Source of the DNA: Pseudarthrobacter sp. MM222
GTDB lineage: Bacteria > Actinomycetota > Actinomycetes > Actinomycetales > Micrococcaceae
Assembly (NCBI RefSeq): GCF_947090775.1
Contig: NZ_OX352321.1
Span: forward strand, 3,844,001-3,908,000
DNA: 64,000 nt
Direction of reading: 5' to 3'
How positions within the stretch are numbered: the stretch's first letter is position 1; every line of letters starts with the position of its first letter. The translations under genes and the position numbers were made by a program. Shown here one piece after another: positions 55,096 through 63,466 of the stretch. The notes beneath the pieces were generated by a model that searched no databases, had not been told where the DNA came from, and saw nothing but the letters and a program-made list of their open reading frames with translations.

Positions 55096-56400
55096 TCAGG
55101 TAAGTTCGCCGGTGATGCGGCGGATCAGGGCGTGTTGGCGCCGCACTTGCTCAATGGCGCGCCATGGCGTGCGTTCGCCTTCATATTCACTGGAGAGATA
55201 ACCGGTGTAGCCGGATTCCTTGAGGGCCTTGAGGACGGGCAGCCAGGGAATCTGTCCGTCTTCCAGTTGCTCGTTGATGTCGTGGAACTTCGCTTGGACG
55301 AACACCACGTACTTGGCGATATCGGCGAAGTCGGCGGGGTCGACGCCGATGCCGTCGAGGAAGGCGGGCCGGGTCTCGCGGGTCTCACCTTCGCGCAGCG
55401 GGATGGGCCGGTCCTGGAAGATTCCGGTGTCGATGAGCAGGCCGAAATTCTTGGTTCCGGTCCGTTCGATGAGGGAGATGTAGTCCTCGACGACGGGGTG
55501 TCTGATGGGCGTCGGCGAATGGATCTCCGGGCAGATGATGATCCCCAGCTCGTGGGCCAGATCAAGGGAGCGCTCCACGGACTCGGTCCAGATGGGGTCC
55601 GGGACCAGATCGCTGGACACCACGCCGATCTTGGGGCGCACGAACCCGAACCCCAGCCGGTTGGCCAGGCGCAGGTCCCGCTGCAGGGCCTCCGCACCCT
55701 CCACCACCGTCATGGTCCGTCCCGGGTGGAGGCGCGTGTCTATCCAGGAGCCGTAGTTGGTGGGCTCCAGGGAGTACTTCTCGAGGAGTCCGAACCAGTT
55801 ATCAATCCAGGCGGGGGACGGTTCCGGATAGTTGGGGATGTGCCCCTCCCCCAGAATCTCGACGCCGGTAGCGCCGACGTCCGCGACCGACGCCAGGGCC
55901 GTTTCCAGGTCCATGACCGTGCCGTAGTCGCCCATGAAGCTATACAGGGAAACGCCGTAGCGGAAGGAGCCTTCGCCGCCTTCGGGCGACAACGTCACTT
56001 TGCGGCTGGTCCGGTACACGCTGGGCTGGTGCTCCAGCGGGATATAGGACATGCGCAGCCGCAACTCGATGGAGAGTTCGTGGACGCCCTGCGGCAGGCC
56101 GCCGTCGAGGGGGACGGTCACCACGGCCGCCTCCTCCAGGGGCCAGCGCACCCCGTCGCTCTCCCAGAGCTGCCGCAGGGTGTAGGTCCGCCCGCCGAAG
56201 GTCCAGAGCGGAACTTCGGGCCCGACGTCGACGATGTCGACAATGTCGCCGATGCGAACGGCGATGCCATCGATGAGGGACGCGGCCATGCCCCGGTAGG
56301 AAGGCATCCGGACCCGGAACTGAAAGCCGGTTACACGTCCGCCATCCGTTACGTTGCGGAAGCCGACGGACTGGATGAGGTCTCTTTCGAGAAGCATCAT
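55096..56400 (-). CDS. Fused beta-alpha C-glycoside deglycosidase-like protein (2), diverged
   Basis: This 434-residue protein has an N-terminal CGDB-like domain (residues 1-135: RMPSYRGMAASLIDGIAVRI, ELRLRMSYIPL) and, with almost no linker, a TIM barrel (about 146-434). Predicted metal positions are Glu292 (CPEIHSPT), Asp324 (LLIDTGIFQD) and Glu405 (LSSEYEGE). The usual His of HAKF is Gln369 (FVQAKFHDI), although a His lies three residues on. It lies 31 bp upstream of the other fusion gene on the same strand. It is diverged, so substrate or reaction may differ. Confidence 0.78.
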   Translation of the reverse strand: MMLLERDLIQSVGFRNVTDGGRVTGFQFRVRMPSYRGMAASLIDGIAVRIGDIVDIVDVGPEVPLWTFGGRTYTLRQLWESDGVRWPLEEAAVVTVPLDGGLPQGVHELSIELRLRMSYIPLEHQPSVYRTSRKVTLSPEGGEGSFRYGVSLYSFMGDYGTVMDLETALASVADVGATGVEILGEGHIPNYPEPSPAWIDNWFGLLEKYSLEPTNYGSWIDTRLHPGRTMTVVEGAEALQRDLRLANRLGFGFVRPKIGVVSSDLVPDPIWTESVERSLDLAHELGIIICPEIHSPTPIRHPVVEDYISLIERTGTKNFGLLIDTGIFQDRPIPLREGETRETRPAFLDGIGVDPADFADIAKYVVFVQAKFHDINEQLEDGQIPWLPVLKALKESGYTGYLSSEYEGERTPWRAIEQVRRQHALIRRITGELT

Positions 56401-56456
56401 TGCTCACTCTCTCTAGGTGCAGAATCCAGAGTAGCAAGCATTCCGTCGCTTTCACA

Positions 56457-56466
56457 CCTAAGTAGG
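56457..56466. promoter_or_regulatory. CCTAAGTAGG palindrome upstream of the fusion genes
   Basis: CCTAAGTAGG has 4-bp arms around AG and contains TAAGT, the second half of the CATAAGT motif. It lies 56 bp upstream of the fusion gene start at 56400. It is a plausible but weaker member of the same motif family. Confidence 0.4.
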
Positions 56467-56587
56467 CACGTAACCGGCAAAACTCGCAAGCACTTATCCA
56501 GTCCGCGGCCGTTAAGTACTCCCGCTGCCTACAGCGTCGACCCGATACGGTTCAGCCCGCCATCGCGCGGGTGGTTAGGCTGGGTGG

Positions 56588-57280
56588 ATGGCGACAGTTA
56601 TTCTCGTGCGGCACGGCCGCACCACAGCCAATGCCACTGGGCTGCTGGCCGGTCGGGCCGTCGGCGTCAGCCTGGACCAGACCGGGCGCGACCAGGCGGC
56701 TCTGACCGGAGACCGGCTCGCGGCCGTGCCCGTAGTCGGGGTGGTGTCGAGCCCTCTTGAGCGTTGCCAGCAGACCGCCCAGCTCATCCTCGATCGCCAG
56801 ACTGGCACGCCGTACGCACCCGTCGAGCTCGATCTCACCGAGTGCGATTACGGCCAGTGGCAGGGCCGCACGCTCAGTGATCTCGCGACCGAGGATTTGT
56901 GGCCGGTTGTGCAGTCCCAACCGTCCGCCGTCGTCTTCCCCGGCGGTGAATCCATGGCCGCGATGCAGGCTCGGGCGGTGGCAGCGATTCGACGCCACGA
57001 TGCTGTCTTCGAAGCCGAGTACGGGCCACATGCCGTGTGGGTGGCGGTGAGTCACGGTGACATCATCAAGTCAATCCTCGCCGACGCGCTCGGCATGCAC
57101 CTTGACCTGTTCCAGCGTATTAACGTTGGCCCCGCCTCCGTATCGATCGTGCGCTACGGCGCCGGTCGGCCGAGCGTCTACGCGACCAACACCGACGCGG
57201 GTGATCTGTCGTGGCTGTCGAACGGCATCCACTCTGGCGATGCGCCGGTGGGCGGCGGTGCAGGGCAAAGGGCGCCATGA
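56588..57280 (+). CDS. Histidine phosphatase family protein (MSMEG_4193 type)
   Basis: This 230-residue phosphoglycerate-mutase-like protein has the catalytic ILVRHGRTTANATGLLAGRA near the N terminus, SSPLERCQQTA near residue 55, and a second His in WVAVSHGDIIKSILAD. It is the first of a conserved actinobacterial trio with DUF3090 and SCO1664-family genes. The substrate is not known. Confidence 0.88.
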   Translation: MATVILVRHGRTTANATGLLAGRAVGVSLDQTGRDQAALTGDRLAAVPVVGVVSSPLERCQQTAQLILDRQTGTPYAPVELDLTECDYGQWQGRTLSDLATEDLWPVVQSQPSAVVFPGGESMAAMQARAVAAIRRHDAVFEAEYGPHAVWVAVSHGDIIKSILADALGMHLDLFQRINVGPASVSIVRYGAGRPSVYATNTDAGDLSWLSNGIHSGDAPVGGGAGQRAP

Positions 57281-57304
57281 ACCTCATGTGCCTAAAATAC
57301 TGAC

Positions 57305-57859
57305 ATGCCTACACGTGTTCACGAGTTTGCCTGGCCTGATCGGGTCGTCGTTGGCACCATCGGCCTTCCGGGGGCGCGGACGTTCTACCTGCAGGTCCGC
57401 GCCGGGACGCAGATCGTGAGTGTTGCCCTGGAGAAGCAGCAGTCTGCTCTGCTCGCGGAGAAGATCGACGAAATTCTCGACCAGCTCATCACCGTCGAGG
57501 GCAACCCCTTCAGCGTTCCCACGAGTACTCCCATTGAACTTGTCGACAATGACCAGCTCGAGGCCGTTCAGGAGCAGTTTCGCGCCGGCGCCATGAGCTT
57601 AGGTTGGGACCCAACCACGGCCCAGGTCGTAATAGAGGCCTACCCCATCACCGATGTCGATGCTGATGACAACGACGAGTCGCTTGATGAGGACGGCGCT
57701 AACGAGCCCGAAATGCTGCTGGTGCGAATGCCGGTCGGCACCGCCCGCGCATTCGCCAAGCGCACCCGTGAGATCGTGGGCGCCGGGCGTCCGACGTGCC
57801 CGCTCTGCGGTTACCCCATAGATGCCGACGGGCACATCTGCACCCTTCCCGAGGTCTGA
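57305..57859 (+). CDS. DUF3090 family protein
   Basis: This 184-residue protein starts RVHEFAWPDRVVVGTIGLPG and ends with a cysteine cluster RPTCPLCGYPIDADGHIC that looks like a zinc knuckle, the usual form of DUF3090. An acidic stretch lies near residue 120. Function unknown; it is always found with the neighbouring histidine phosphatase and SCO1664-family genes in actinobacteria. Its stop overlaps the next start (TGATG). Confidence 0.88.
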   Translation: MPTRVHEFAWPDRVVVGTIGLPGARTFYLQVRAGTQIVSVALEKQQSALLAEKIDEILDQLITVEGNPFSVPTSTPIELVDNDQLEAVQEQFRAGAMSLGWDPTTAQVVIEAYPITDVDADDNDESLDEDGANEPEMLLVRMPVGTARAFAKRTREIVGAGRPTCPLCGYPIDADGHICTLPEV

Positions 57860-58626
57860 TGCCAGCGCCGGACCTAGTGACCGCCGAGCTGACGCTCACC
57901 GGCCGGATCACGACGGCTTCAAACGCTACATTCCTGGGCAGCATCGGCGACGTGATGGTCGTTTATAAGCCGATAGCAGGCGAAAGTCCGCTGTGGGATT
58001 TTCCCCACGGCACCCTGGCTCACCGGGAGGTGGCCGCCTACCAGGTCTCGCAGGTCTTCGGCGGGGACGTCGTACCGCACACCTGGCTGCGCGATGGTCC
58101 GATGGGCGAAGGAATGGTGCAGCTCTGGCAGGAGCAAGACCCCGCCCAAAGCGCCGTGGACCTGGTCGCGACGGAACACGTGCCGGAGACGGGCTGGAAA
58201 CACGTTCTCGAGGGACGAGATGAGAACGGACGAATGGTCGCCCTCATTCACGAAGACTCGCCAGCCCTCAGACGCATGGCGGTGTTCGACATCGTCGTCA
58301 ACAACGCCGACCGCAAAGGCGACCACATTCTTGCCATGACGGACGGACACCGGCACGGCGTGGACCATGGGCTCACCTTTCACCGTGACCACAAGCTGCG
58401 CACGGTGCTGTGGGGATGGCTGGGAGACGCTCTGACCGCCGAGGAACGCGACGGCATCGATCGTGTCAGCGAAGGACTGCACGGTGGGCTGGGCCGTGAC
58501 CTGGCGGACTTGCTCAGCGCCGAAGAAATCGCAGCGCTCGCCGCGCGCTGCGCCCGGCTGCGCTTGGCAGGGCGGTTTCCGGCTCCGAGCGGTGAGTTGT
58601 CGGCGGTGCCCTGGCCCCTGTTCTAA
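57859..58626 (+). CDS. SCO1664 family protein (PI3/4-kinase-like fold)
   Basis: This 255-residue protein has TFLGSIGDVMVVYKPIAGES, PLWDFPHGTLAHREVAAYQV, MAVFDIVVNNADRKGDHIL and HGVDHGLTFH, a kinase-like pattern (Lys, HRD-like Asn-Asn-Asp, and Asp). The start at 57859 overlaps the DUF3090 stop. The activity is unproven. A broken paralogue is present at the window end (63736-64000). Confidence 0.85.
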   Translation: MPAPDLVTAELTLTGRITTASNATFLGSIGDVMVVYKPIAGESPLWDFPHGTLAHREVAAYQVSQVFGGDVVPHTWLRDGPMGEGMVQLWQEQDPAQSAVDLVATEHVPETGWKHVLEGRDENGRMVALIHEDSPALRRMAVFDIVVNNADRKGDHILAMTDGHRHGVDHGLTFHRDHKLRTVLWGWLGDALTAEERDGIDRVSEGLHGGLGRDLADLLSAEEIAALAARCARLRLAGRFPAPSGELSAVPWPLF

Positions 58627-58799
58627 GGGAATTACGGCTACGGGCTTTCGCACGCTGGGTCACGTTGATGGCATGGGCCCTAAGGTAGCGACGGAGCCCA
58701 TCATTCCTGTCCGCGAGCTCGGCTGCCGATTTTCCTAGGAGCCAGGATCGAGGAGGCCGTTCCGATGTAGACGCCCAGTGCGTAGGCAAGAATGGGCAT

Positions 58800-59492
58800 G
58801 TGCCCCCTATTCCTGATGCCCACCTGGCAGCATTCAATCGCCTGATGCTCCGGGCGCGGCAACTCTTCGGTGCTGCCGTTACGGAGGAACTGATCGCCCC
58901 GGATACCTATCGACTACCCAGCTTCCGGGTGGGCGATCTGTCTGTGATCGGTGAACAGTGGCTGGTGGTCGCAATTTCACCCGGCCCGTATCCACATGTT
59001 TACCCCTGGCGGTGGGAGTTTGACTGGGACTCCGATGTTGATGAGGCGATCGCTTTGCTCGAGAGATATCAGGAAAGGTTCTTGCTGGCTCCCAGTGTTG
59101 GGGATGTTTTCGCGGCCCGACTTATCGCGCTGGTGGGAAGCGATGGTGAGATCGATGTGGCAACGGAGCAGCCAGAGTTTGATCTGAGCCTGACGGTGCG
59201 GCCGCGGCGTTCCGGTTCAATACCGCTCAAGGTCCACATCATCAGCGGCCATCTCATCGTCGTCGAAAGCCACCACCTGGGGTGGTGGACTTTCGGGGGC
59301 GACTTCTGGTCCGATGGCAGTGCTGAAGCGTGGAAAGTGATCGAGCAGTTAGTCGTTAGGGGCGGTATCGTTCGCAGCAGACGTCGGTCCTCGCAACTTC
59401 TAACTCCTGACGGTGACGTCGTCAGCGGACCGCATCGCGACGGCGTGCGCACCCGGCGCGCTCAGGATCTGTACTACCCGCCGTACCGCTAG
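58800..59492 (+). CDS. Hypothetical protein
   Basis: This 230-residue protein with a GTG start is Trp- and Asp-rich in YPHVYPWRWEFDWDSDVDEA near residue 65. A beta-rich C-terminal half follows, with HHLGWWTFGGDFWSDG. No family was recognised. There is no signal peptide or membrane segment. It is not cotranscribed with the trio upstream (173-bp gap with nothing recognisable). The codon use looks like coding sequence, but its reality rests mostly on the long open frame. Confidence 0.55.
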   Translation: MPPIPDAHLAAFNRLMLRARQLFGAAVTEELIAPDTYRLPSFRVGDLSVIGEQWLVVAISPGPYPHVYPWRWEFDWDSDVDEAIALLERYQERFLLAPSVGDVFAARLIALVGSDGEIDVATEQPEFDLSLTVRPRRSGSIPLKVHIISGHLIVVESHHLGWWTFGGDFWSDGSAEAWKVIEQLVVRGGIVRSRRRSSQLLTPDGDVVSGPHRDGVRTRRAQDLYYPPYR

Positions 59493-59732
59493 CACGCGAG
59501 GGTCCGAGTCGAACCGCGGGATCTCGATACTGCTGTTGCCACAGGAAACGACCCGGTCCGGAAGGAGAGCACCGATGAATACGTGCAGGCTCAGGGCACG
59601 GACGACTGATACTTTTGCACCGGCCCGGAACGGACTAAATCCGGTCGAGCGACTGAAGTGACCGGCTCCGCGCCGGCGGGAACCCACCCGGTGGAGCCGG
59701 TCTTCCCCGGGGACAGCAGAGGCAAACGAGCC

Positions 59733-59764
59733 GGACGACGCCGGGAACTCCCCCGGCGTCGTCC
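59733..59764. terminator. G+C-rich hairpin repeat, copy 3
   Basis: Arms GGACGACGCCGGG and CCCGGCGTCGTCC form a perfect 13-bp stem. Compared with other copies one inner G-C pair is swapped for C-G on both arms, preserving pairing. It lies just downstream of the SDR tail remnant at 59787 on the - strand. Confidence 0.65.
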
Positions 59765-59786
59765 GCTTCCGTTAGGCGCCGCTCCC

Positions 59787-59891
59787 CTACAGCGCGGACC
59801 AGCCGCCGTCGGAGGCGAGGATGGCGCCGTTGATGTTGGTGCGGTCGTCGCTGAGCTGGAAAGTGATGGAGGCGGCGAGGTGCGCCGCGGT
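59787..59891 (-). pseudogene. C-terminal remnant of a short-chain dehydrogenase (1)
   Basis: The - strand reads TAAHLAASITFQLSDD, then RTNINGAILASDGGW, SAL and a stop. This is the conserved C-terminal end of an SDR. Only about 34 residues remain and the rest of the gene is missing. The same tail with the same adjoining hairpin occurs at 62577. The rest of the 59493-59981 gap contains no supported gene. Confidence 0.75.
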
Positions 59892-59981
59892 AACGCCTCA
59901 AACCGACCTCGACGGTTATTTCGCTAAATTGGCACAGCGCTGCGCTACGGTTGGCAGCACGATCAATTCATAGGGGGACAA

Positions 59982-61073
59982 TTGGAGTTTGCAGAAAAGC
60001 TTTCAGCGTTGGCAGCAAAGGTGCGCCAACAGCGAGGGGTGATCCAAACGGAGGAAGCAACAAAGAATGCCTTTGTCATGCCCTTCATCTCGACAATTCT
60101 TGGCTATGACGTCTTCAACCCCATGGAAGTGGTTCCCGAGTTCATCGCGGATGTCGGGCTCAAGAAGGGCGAGAAGATCGACTACGCGATCGTCAAGGAC
60201 GGCGAGGTCCAGATCCTGATCGAGTGCAAGAAGTCCACGGAACCAGTGAAAATCGAGCACGCATCCCAGCTCTTCCGGTACTTCGCCGTGACCAACGCCA
60301 GGATCGCAATCCTTACCAACGGTGAGGTGTACCAGTTCTTCACGGACCTCGACGCTCCCAACCGCATGGACGCCAAGCCCTTCCTCGTGCTCGATCTCGG
60401 CGACATCGACGAGTCCCTCATTCCGGAACTGCAGAAACTGTCCAAAGACGTCTTTGATCTCGACTCGATCATCAGCGCGGCCGGCGAACTGAAATACATC
60501 GGTGAACTCAAGAGGACCTTGGCGGCACAGTTCAAGGAGCCGGAGGACGAGTGGATCAAGTTCCTGACCGGCCGCGTCTACCCCGGTCCCTACACACAGA
60601 AAGTCCGTGAGCAGTTCACCTCGTTGGTAACCAAGGCGTCCAAACAGTTCCTGAACGACCAGGTGAACGAGCGCCTGAAGAAAGCCCTTGGCGCCCCGAG
60701 TTTTCCGCAGAATGACGACGCAGCCGCGGCTGCCAGCGTCACCAGTGCGCCCGTGGCGGAAGCGGATCTGGCTGAGGCGGACGGCCTGGAGACGACGCTG
60801 GAGGAAATTGAGGGGTATCAGATCGTCCGCGCCATCGTCTGCAGCGAGGTCAAGCCGGCTCGCGTGGTTCAGAGGGATGCCAAGTCCTACTTCGCGGTGC
60901 TGCTGGACGACAACAACCGCAAGCCAATCGCGCGTCTGCACTTCAACCGCACGCAGAAGTACATCGGCATCTTCGACGAAAGCAAAGAAGAGACGCGGGT
61001 GCCCATCAGCTCACTGGAAGAGATCTACGAGCACACGGAAGCCCTCCGCGCGAGCGTAAAGAGCTACCTCTAA
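59982..61073 (+). CDS. Solitary type I restriction-like nuclease domain protein
   Basis: This 363-residue protein resembles the N-terminal nuclease domain of HsdR-type enzymes (COG4748-like): TEEATKNAFVMPFISTILGY near residue 25, then KIDYAIVKDGEVQILIECKK, giving the PD-(D/E)xK pattern of Asp plus ExK. The C-terminal third (from about residue 255) is an acidic linker and a small beta domain. No helicase, methylase or specificity gene is nearby. The TTG start follows AGGGGG. Such orphan proteins are common in phages and genomes; function is unproven. Confidence 0.8.
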   Translation: MEFAEKLSALAAKVRQQRGVIQTEEATKNAFVMPFISTILGYDVFNPMEVVPEFIADVGLKKGEKIDYAIVKDGEVQILIECKKSTEPVKIEHASQLFRYFAVTNARIAILTNGEVYQFFTDLDAPNRMDAKPFLVLDLGDIDESLIPELQKLSKDVFDLDSIISAAGELKYIGELKRTLAAQFKEPEDEWIKFLTGRVYPGPYTQKVREQFTSLVTKASKQFLNDQVNERLKKALGAPSFPQNDDAAAAASVTSAPVAEADLAEADGLETTLEEIEGYQIVRAIVCSEVKPARVVQRDAKSYFAVLLDDNNRKPIARLHFNRTQKYIGIFDESKEETRVPISSLEEIYEHTEALRASVKSYL

Positions 61074-61137
61074 ACGCTACCGCTCCTTGGCCCGGCACCT
61101 GCGCACTCTGGGAATTTTCCTCAGCCTGGGCGAATAA

Positions 61138-61166
61138 GGACGACGGAGGACCTTCCGCCGTCGTCC
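61138..61166. terminator. G+C-rich hairpin repeat, copy 4
   Basis: GGACGACGGAGG and CCGCCGTCGTCC form a 12-bp stem with one mismatch. It lies 65 bp after the nuclease-domain gene. The flank TCCGCTTGCGTTGGG matches the flank of copies 3 and 5, so a longer repeat is shared. The remainder of the 61074-61467 gap holds no supported gene. Confidence 0.65.
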
Positions 61167-61467
61167 GCTTGCGTTGGGTGCCGCTCCTTTGCCGCGGGAC
61201 CAGCCCTCGCCGAGTGCCGGGATTCCTGCACTCCTCCGACGCGCTCGCCCCGGCCGACTTCTCTACCTCGGAGCGCGACTGTGGCGCAACGCGATCACAA
61301 GGTGGTCGGCGAATGGATCGACGACGACTGTTCCGAGGCGGATGCGACACGGCCTTGTGGTTTTCGCTGCCTGTCGTGGACCACAATCCGTGCTGCACTG
61401 ATCCGAACGTCCGGGGCCGCCGTCGAGCGATCCGGCGTCGCAGCACATCACCCACCCGGTGTCGCGG

Positions 61468-62097
61468 TCAACTGGACTGGCCGAGGCTGACGACGAGGTT
61501 GATCGCCACTGCGACCACGAAGGTGCCGAAGAAGTAGGAGAGCAAAGCGTGCCCCAGGGCGATCCTGCGGGAGGGAGTGGATGACTCGTTCACGTTGCTC
61601 GCGTTGTATGCCATGCCGACAGAGAATGCTGCGTAGGCGAAGTCGCTGTACGACGGGTCCTCGTCCTGGTTGAAGCGGAAGCGATGGCGGTCGTCGTGGT
61701 AGTACATCCGAGCGTATTTGAACGCGTAAACAGTGTTGACGAGAGCCCAGGCGACCACCACGCCGAGAGCCGCCAGGATCGCCGCGGCCACGCCGATAGT
61801 GTCCTTCTGCTGGCTGCGGATCAATGCAAAGACGACCGCCACGAGACTGACGAATGTCGCGCCAATGATGAGGGAGTCAACGAGCCGTCGAGACCGACCT
61901 TCCTGGACGGCGAGTTCTCCCGTAGCCTCTGGACCAGCGGGCCACGCCTTAGTCCACGCCCAGACCATGAAGACGCAGCCGGCGACAGCCCATCCGACCA
62001 AGGGCGCGAGTTCGGGAGCACCGAGCAACGCCGGAACGAGTGCGATAACGAGGCCGATAACGGCCGAGACTAGCGCCTTGCGATCTAAGTGCGACAT
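61468..62097 (-). CDS. DUF1345 family membrane protein
   Basis: This 209-residue protein has about five hydrophobic segments, beginning VSAVIGLVIALVPALLG. Its polar loop YHDDRHRFRFNQDEDPSYSD, followed by FAYAAFSVGMAYNASNVNES, is typical of DUF1345. Function unknown. Start MSHLDRK at 62097 was chosen because the hydrophobic domain follows; an in-frame start at 62130 is possible. Confidence 0.85.
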   Translation of the reverse strand: MSHLDRKALVSAVIGLVIALVPALLGAPELAPLVGWAVAGCVFMVWAWTKAWPAGPEATGELAVQEGRSRRLVDSLIIGATFVSLVAVVFALIRSQQKDTIGVAAAILAALGVVVAWALVNTVYAFKYARMYYHDDRHRFRFNQDEDPSYSDFAYAAFSVGMAYNASNVNESSTPSRRIALGHALLSYFFGTFVVAVAINLVVSLGQSS

Positions 62098-62525
62098 TGA
62101 AGAAGTTTCCCTCCAGCCTCGATTGACCATGAAGGGGTCCGTTGGCCTGCCGCCTGGGTCAGAGCGAATCTAAACATCACGGCATATCTCAGGACCTACG
62201 GACGCCTTTGTGTGCACAAGGAACCGGGCGGTTCACTGCCCCCGATTGTACGCGGACATGCCCGGGTCCTTCATGATGATTTCAATGAGTAAGTGATGGG
62301 CTCGCAATCCGCTTGGAGGACCAGAGCGATCCGAGAGGTTACCGGATGCCCCGGGAACTTGTGGGTTCCCTTGCGCCACGCGATCCGGTGCCCAACTGGA
62401 TCGTCAGCACTTCGGGAGCGGAGAGAGCACGTCTCCCCCTCCCGCCCAACGGTCACAGGCGCTCTGTAGCGCCATCCCCTCCGCCAGCCAGACTCCACGC
62501 AACCAGAAGCAGGTTCACACCAGCA

Positions 62526-62553
62526 GACGACGGCGGGACTTCCCGCCGTCGTC
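62526..62553. terminator. G+C-rich hairpin repeat, copy 5
   Basis: GACGACGGCGGGA and TCCCGCCGTCGTC form a perfect 13-bp stem with a 2-nt loop. It lies just downstream of the SDR remnant at 62577 (- strand), as copy 3 does with its SDR remnant. Confidence 0.65.
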
Positions 62554-62576
62554 CGCTTGCCTGGGGCGCCGCTACC

Positions 62577-62857
62577 CAACAGTGCCGACCAGTCGCCGTC
62601 GGAGGCAGGGATGGCGCCGTTGATGTTGGTGCCGTCGTCGCTGAGCAGGAAGGTGATGGAGGCGGCGAGCTGCGCAGCGGTGGCCGGCGTGGGGACGGTG
62701 GCCTGCATCAGCGGGCCGAGGCGTTCCGCCGCGAGCTGGGATCCCCAGTTGGCCACGATGTTGGTGATAGAGGGGCCGGGCGCCACGGCTTTGAAGCGCA
62801 GGCCCTGGACCCGTACATCACGGACGAGTTCTTGGTCAGGCCGACGACGGCGTGCCG
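62577..62857 (-). pseudogene. Truncated and frameshifted short-chain dehydrogenase remnant (2)
   Basis: The - strand reads RHAVVGLTKNSSVMYG in one frame. After a frameshift near 62810-62820 it reads KAVAPGPSITNIVANWGSQL to SITFLLSDDGTNINGAI and SDGDWSAL, without the original stop (TAG has become TTG). These are the YxxxK-downstream and C-terminal parts of an SDR; the N-terminal half is gone. It shares its tail with the remnant at 59787. The rest of 62098-63066 shows no other gene. Confidence 0.75.
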
Positions 62858-63066
62858 GGAGTCTGGATCGCATCTCCCGTTGCCCTGACTCCCTCACGCC
62901 CGAGCGACGTTCCGCCGGCCACTGACCCGCTTCCGCCGGAAGCCTCCAAGTCAGCTGATCTCGCCAGCGGGGACTACTGGAAAACTCAGAAGATACGGAA
63001 TAGGTTCCTACCGACCCTTTCACGGTGGCCCTTGGCGTGGCACACGTGATCTGGAAGGGTGGAGGA

Positions 63067-63384
63067 ATGACCTTCTACATCGAATACAGCATCCCCACGG
63101 AAGGACAAGAGGGAGCGGAGATCCCTGTCAGTGACCAGGAGTCCGGGTACACGGTTCCATTAACCGAAACAGATGCTCCGGTGGTTCGGGTGAACCAGCT
63201 TCCGGCCAGAAGTTCCGTGACCGGAGCGGACCTGGACGGAGCCAAGACCGCTGCCGAATTGGTCCTCAGCCACAGCAAGGCCAAAGAGGCCAAGTTGTTC
63301 GAAGACGAAGAGGGCCGCCTGGAGTCCGGCAGTGGCAAGCTCACCTCCGTCTTCAACGAGGGTGAAGGATGGACGGACGTCTGA
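63067..63384 (+). CDS. Small acidic hypothetical protein
   Basis: This 105-residue protein begins MTFYIEYSIPTEGQEGAEIP, is rich in Glu, Asp and Lys, and has no membrane segment. GGAGGA precedes the ATG at 63067, which was preferred over the frame start at 63025. No family was recognised. A strong hairpin follows at 63467. Confidence 0.55.
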   Translation: MTFYIEYSIPTEGQEGAEIPVSDQESGYTVPLTETDAPVVRVNQLPARSSVTGADLDGAKTAAELVLSHSKAKEAKLFEDEEGRLESGSGKLTSVFNEGEGWTDV

Positions 63385-63466
63385 GCGGGCAGCTTCCTAG
63401 TGCTTGGGGCCGGTTGACAACCCCTGGCAGCGCTCTGGCCTTTCGCCGCGATCCGGTATACGAAGA

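Noticed and set aside
54931..56760. 609-residue open frame on the + strand
   Set aside because: It is antisense to the two fusion genes, which have clear domains and metal motifs. The translation shows no family resemblance.
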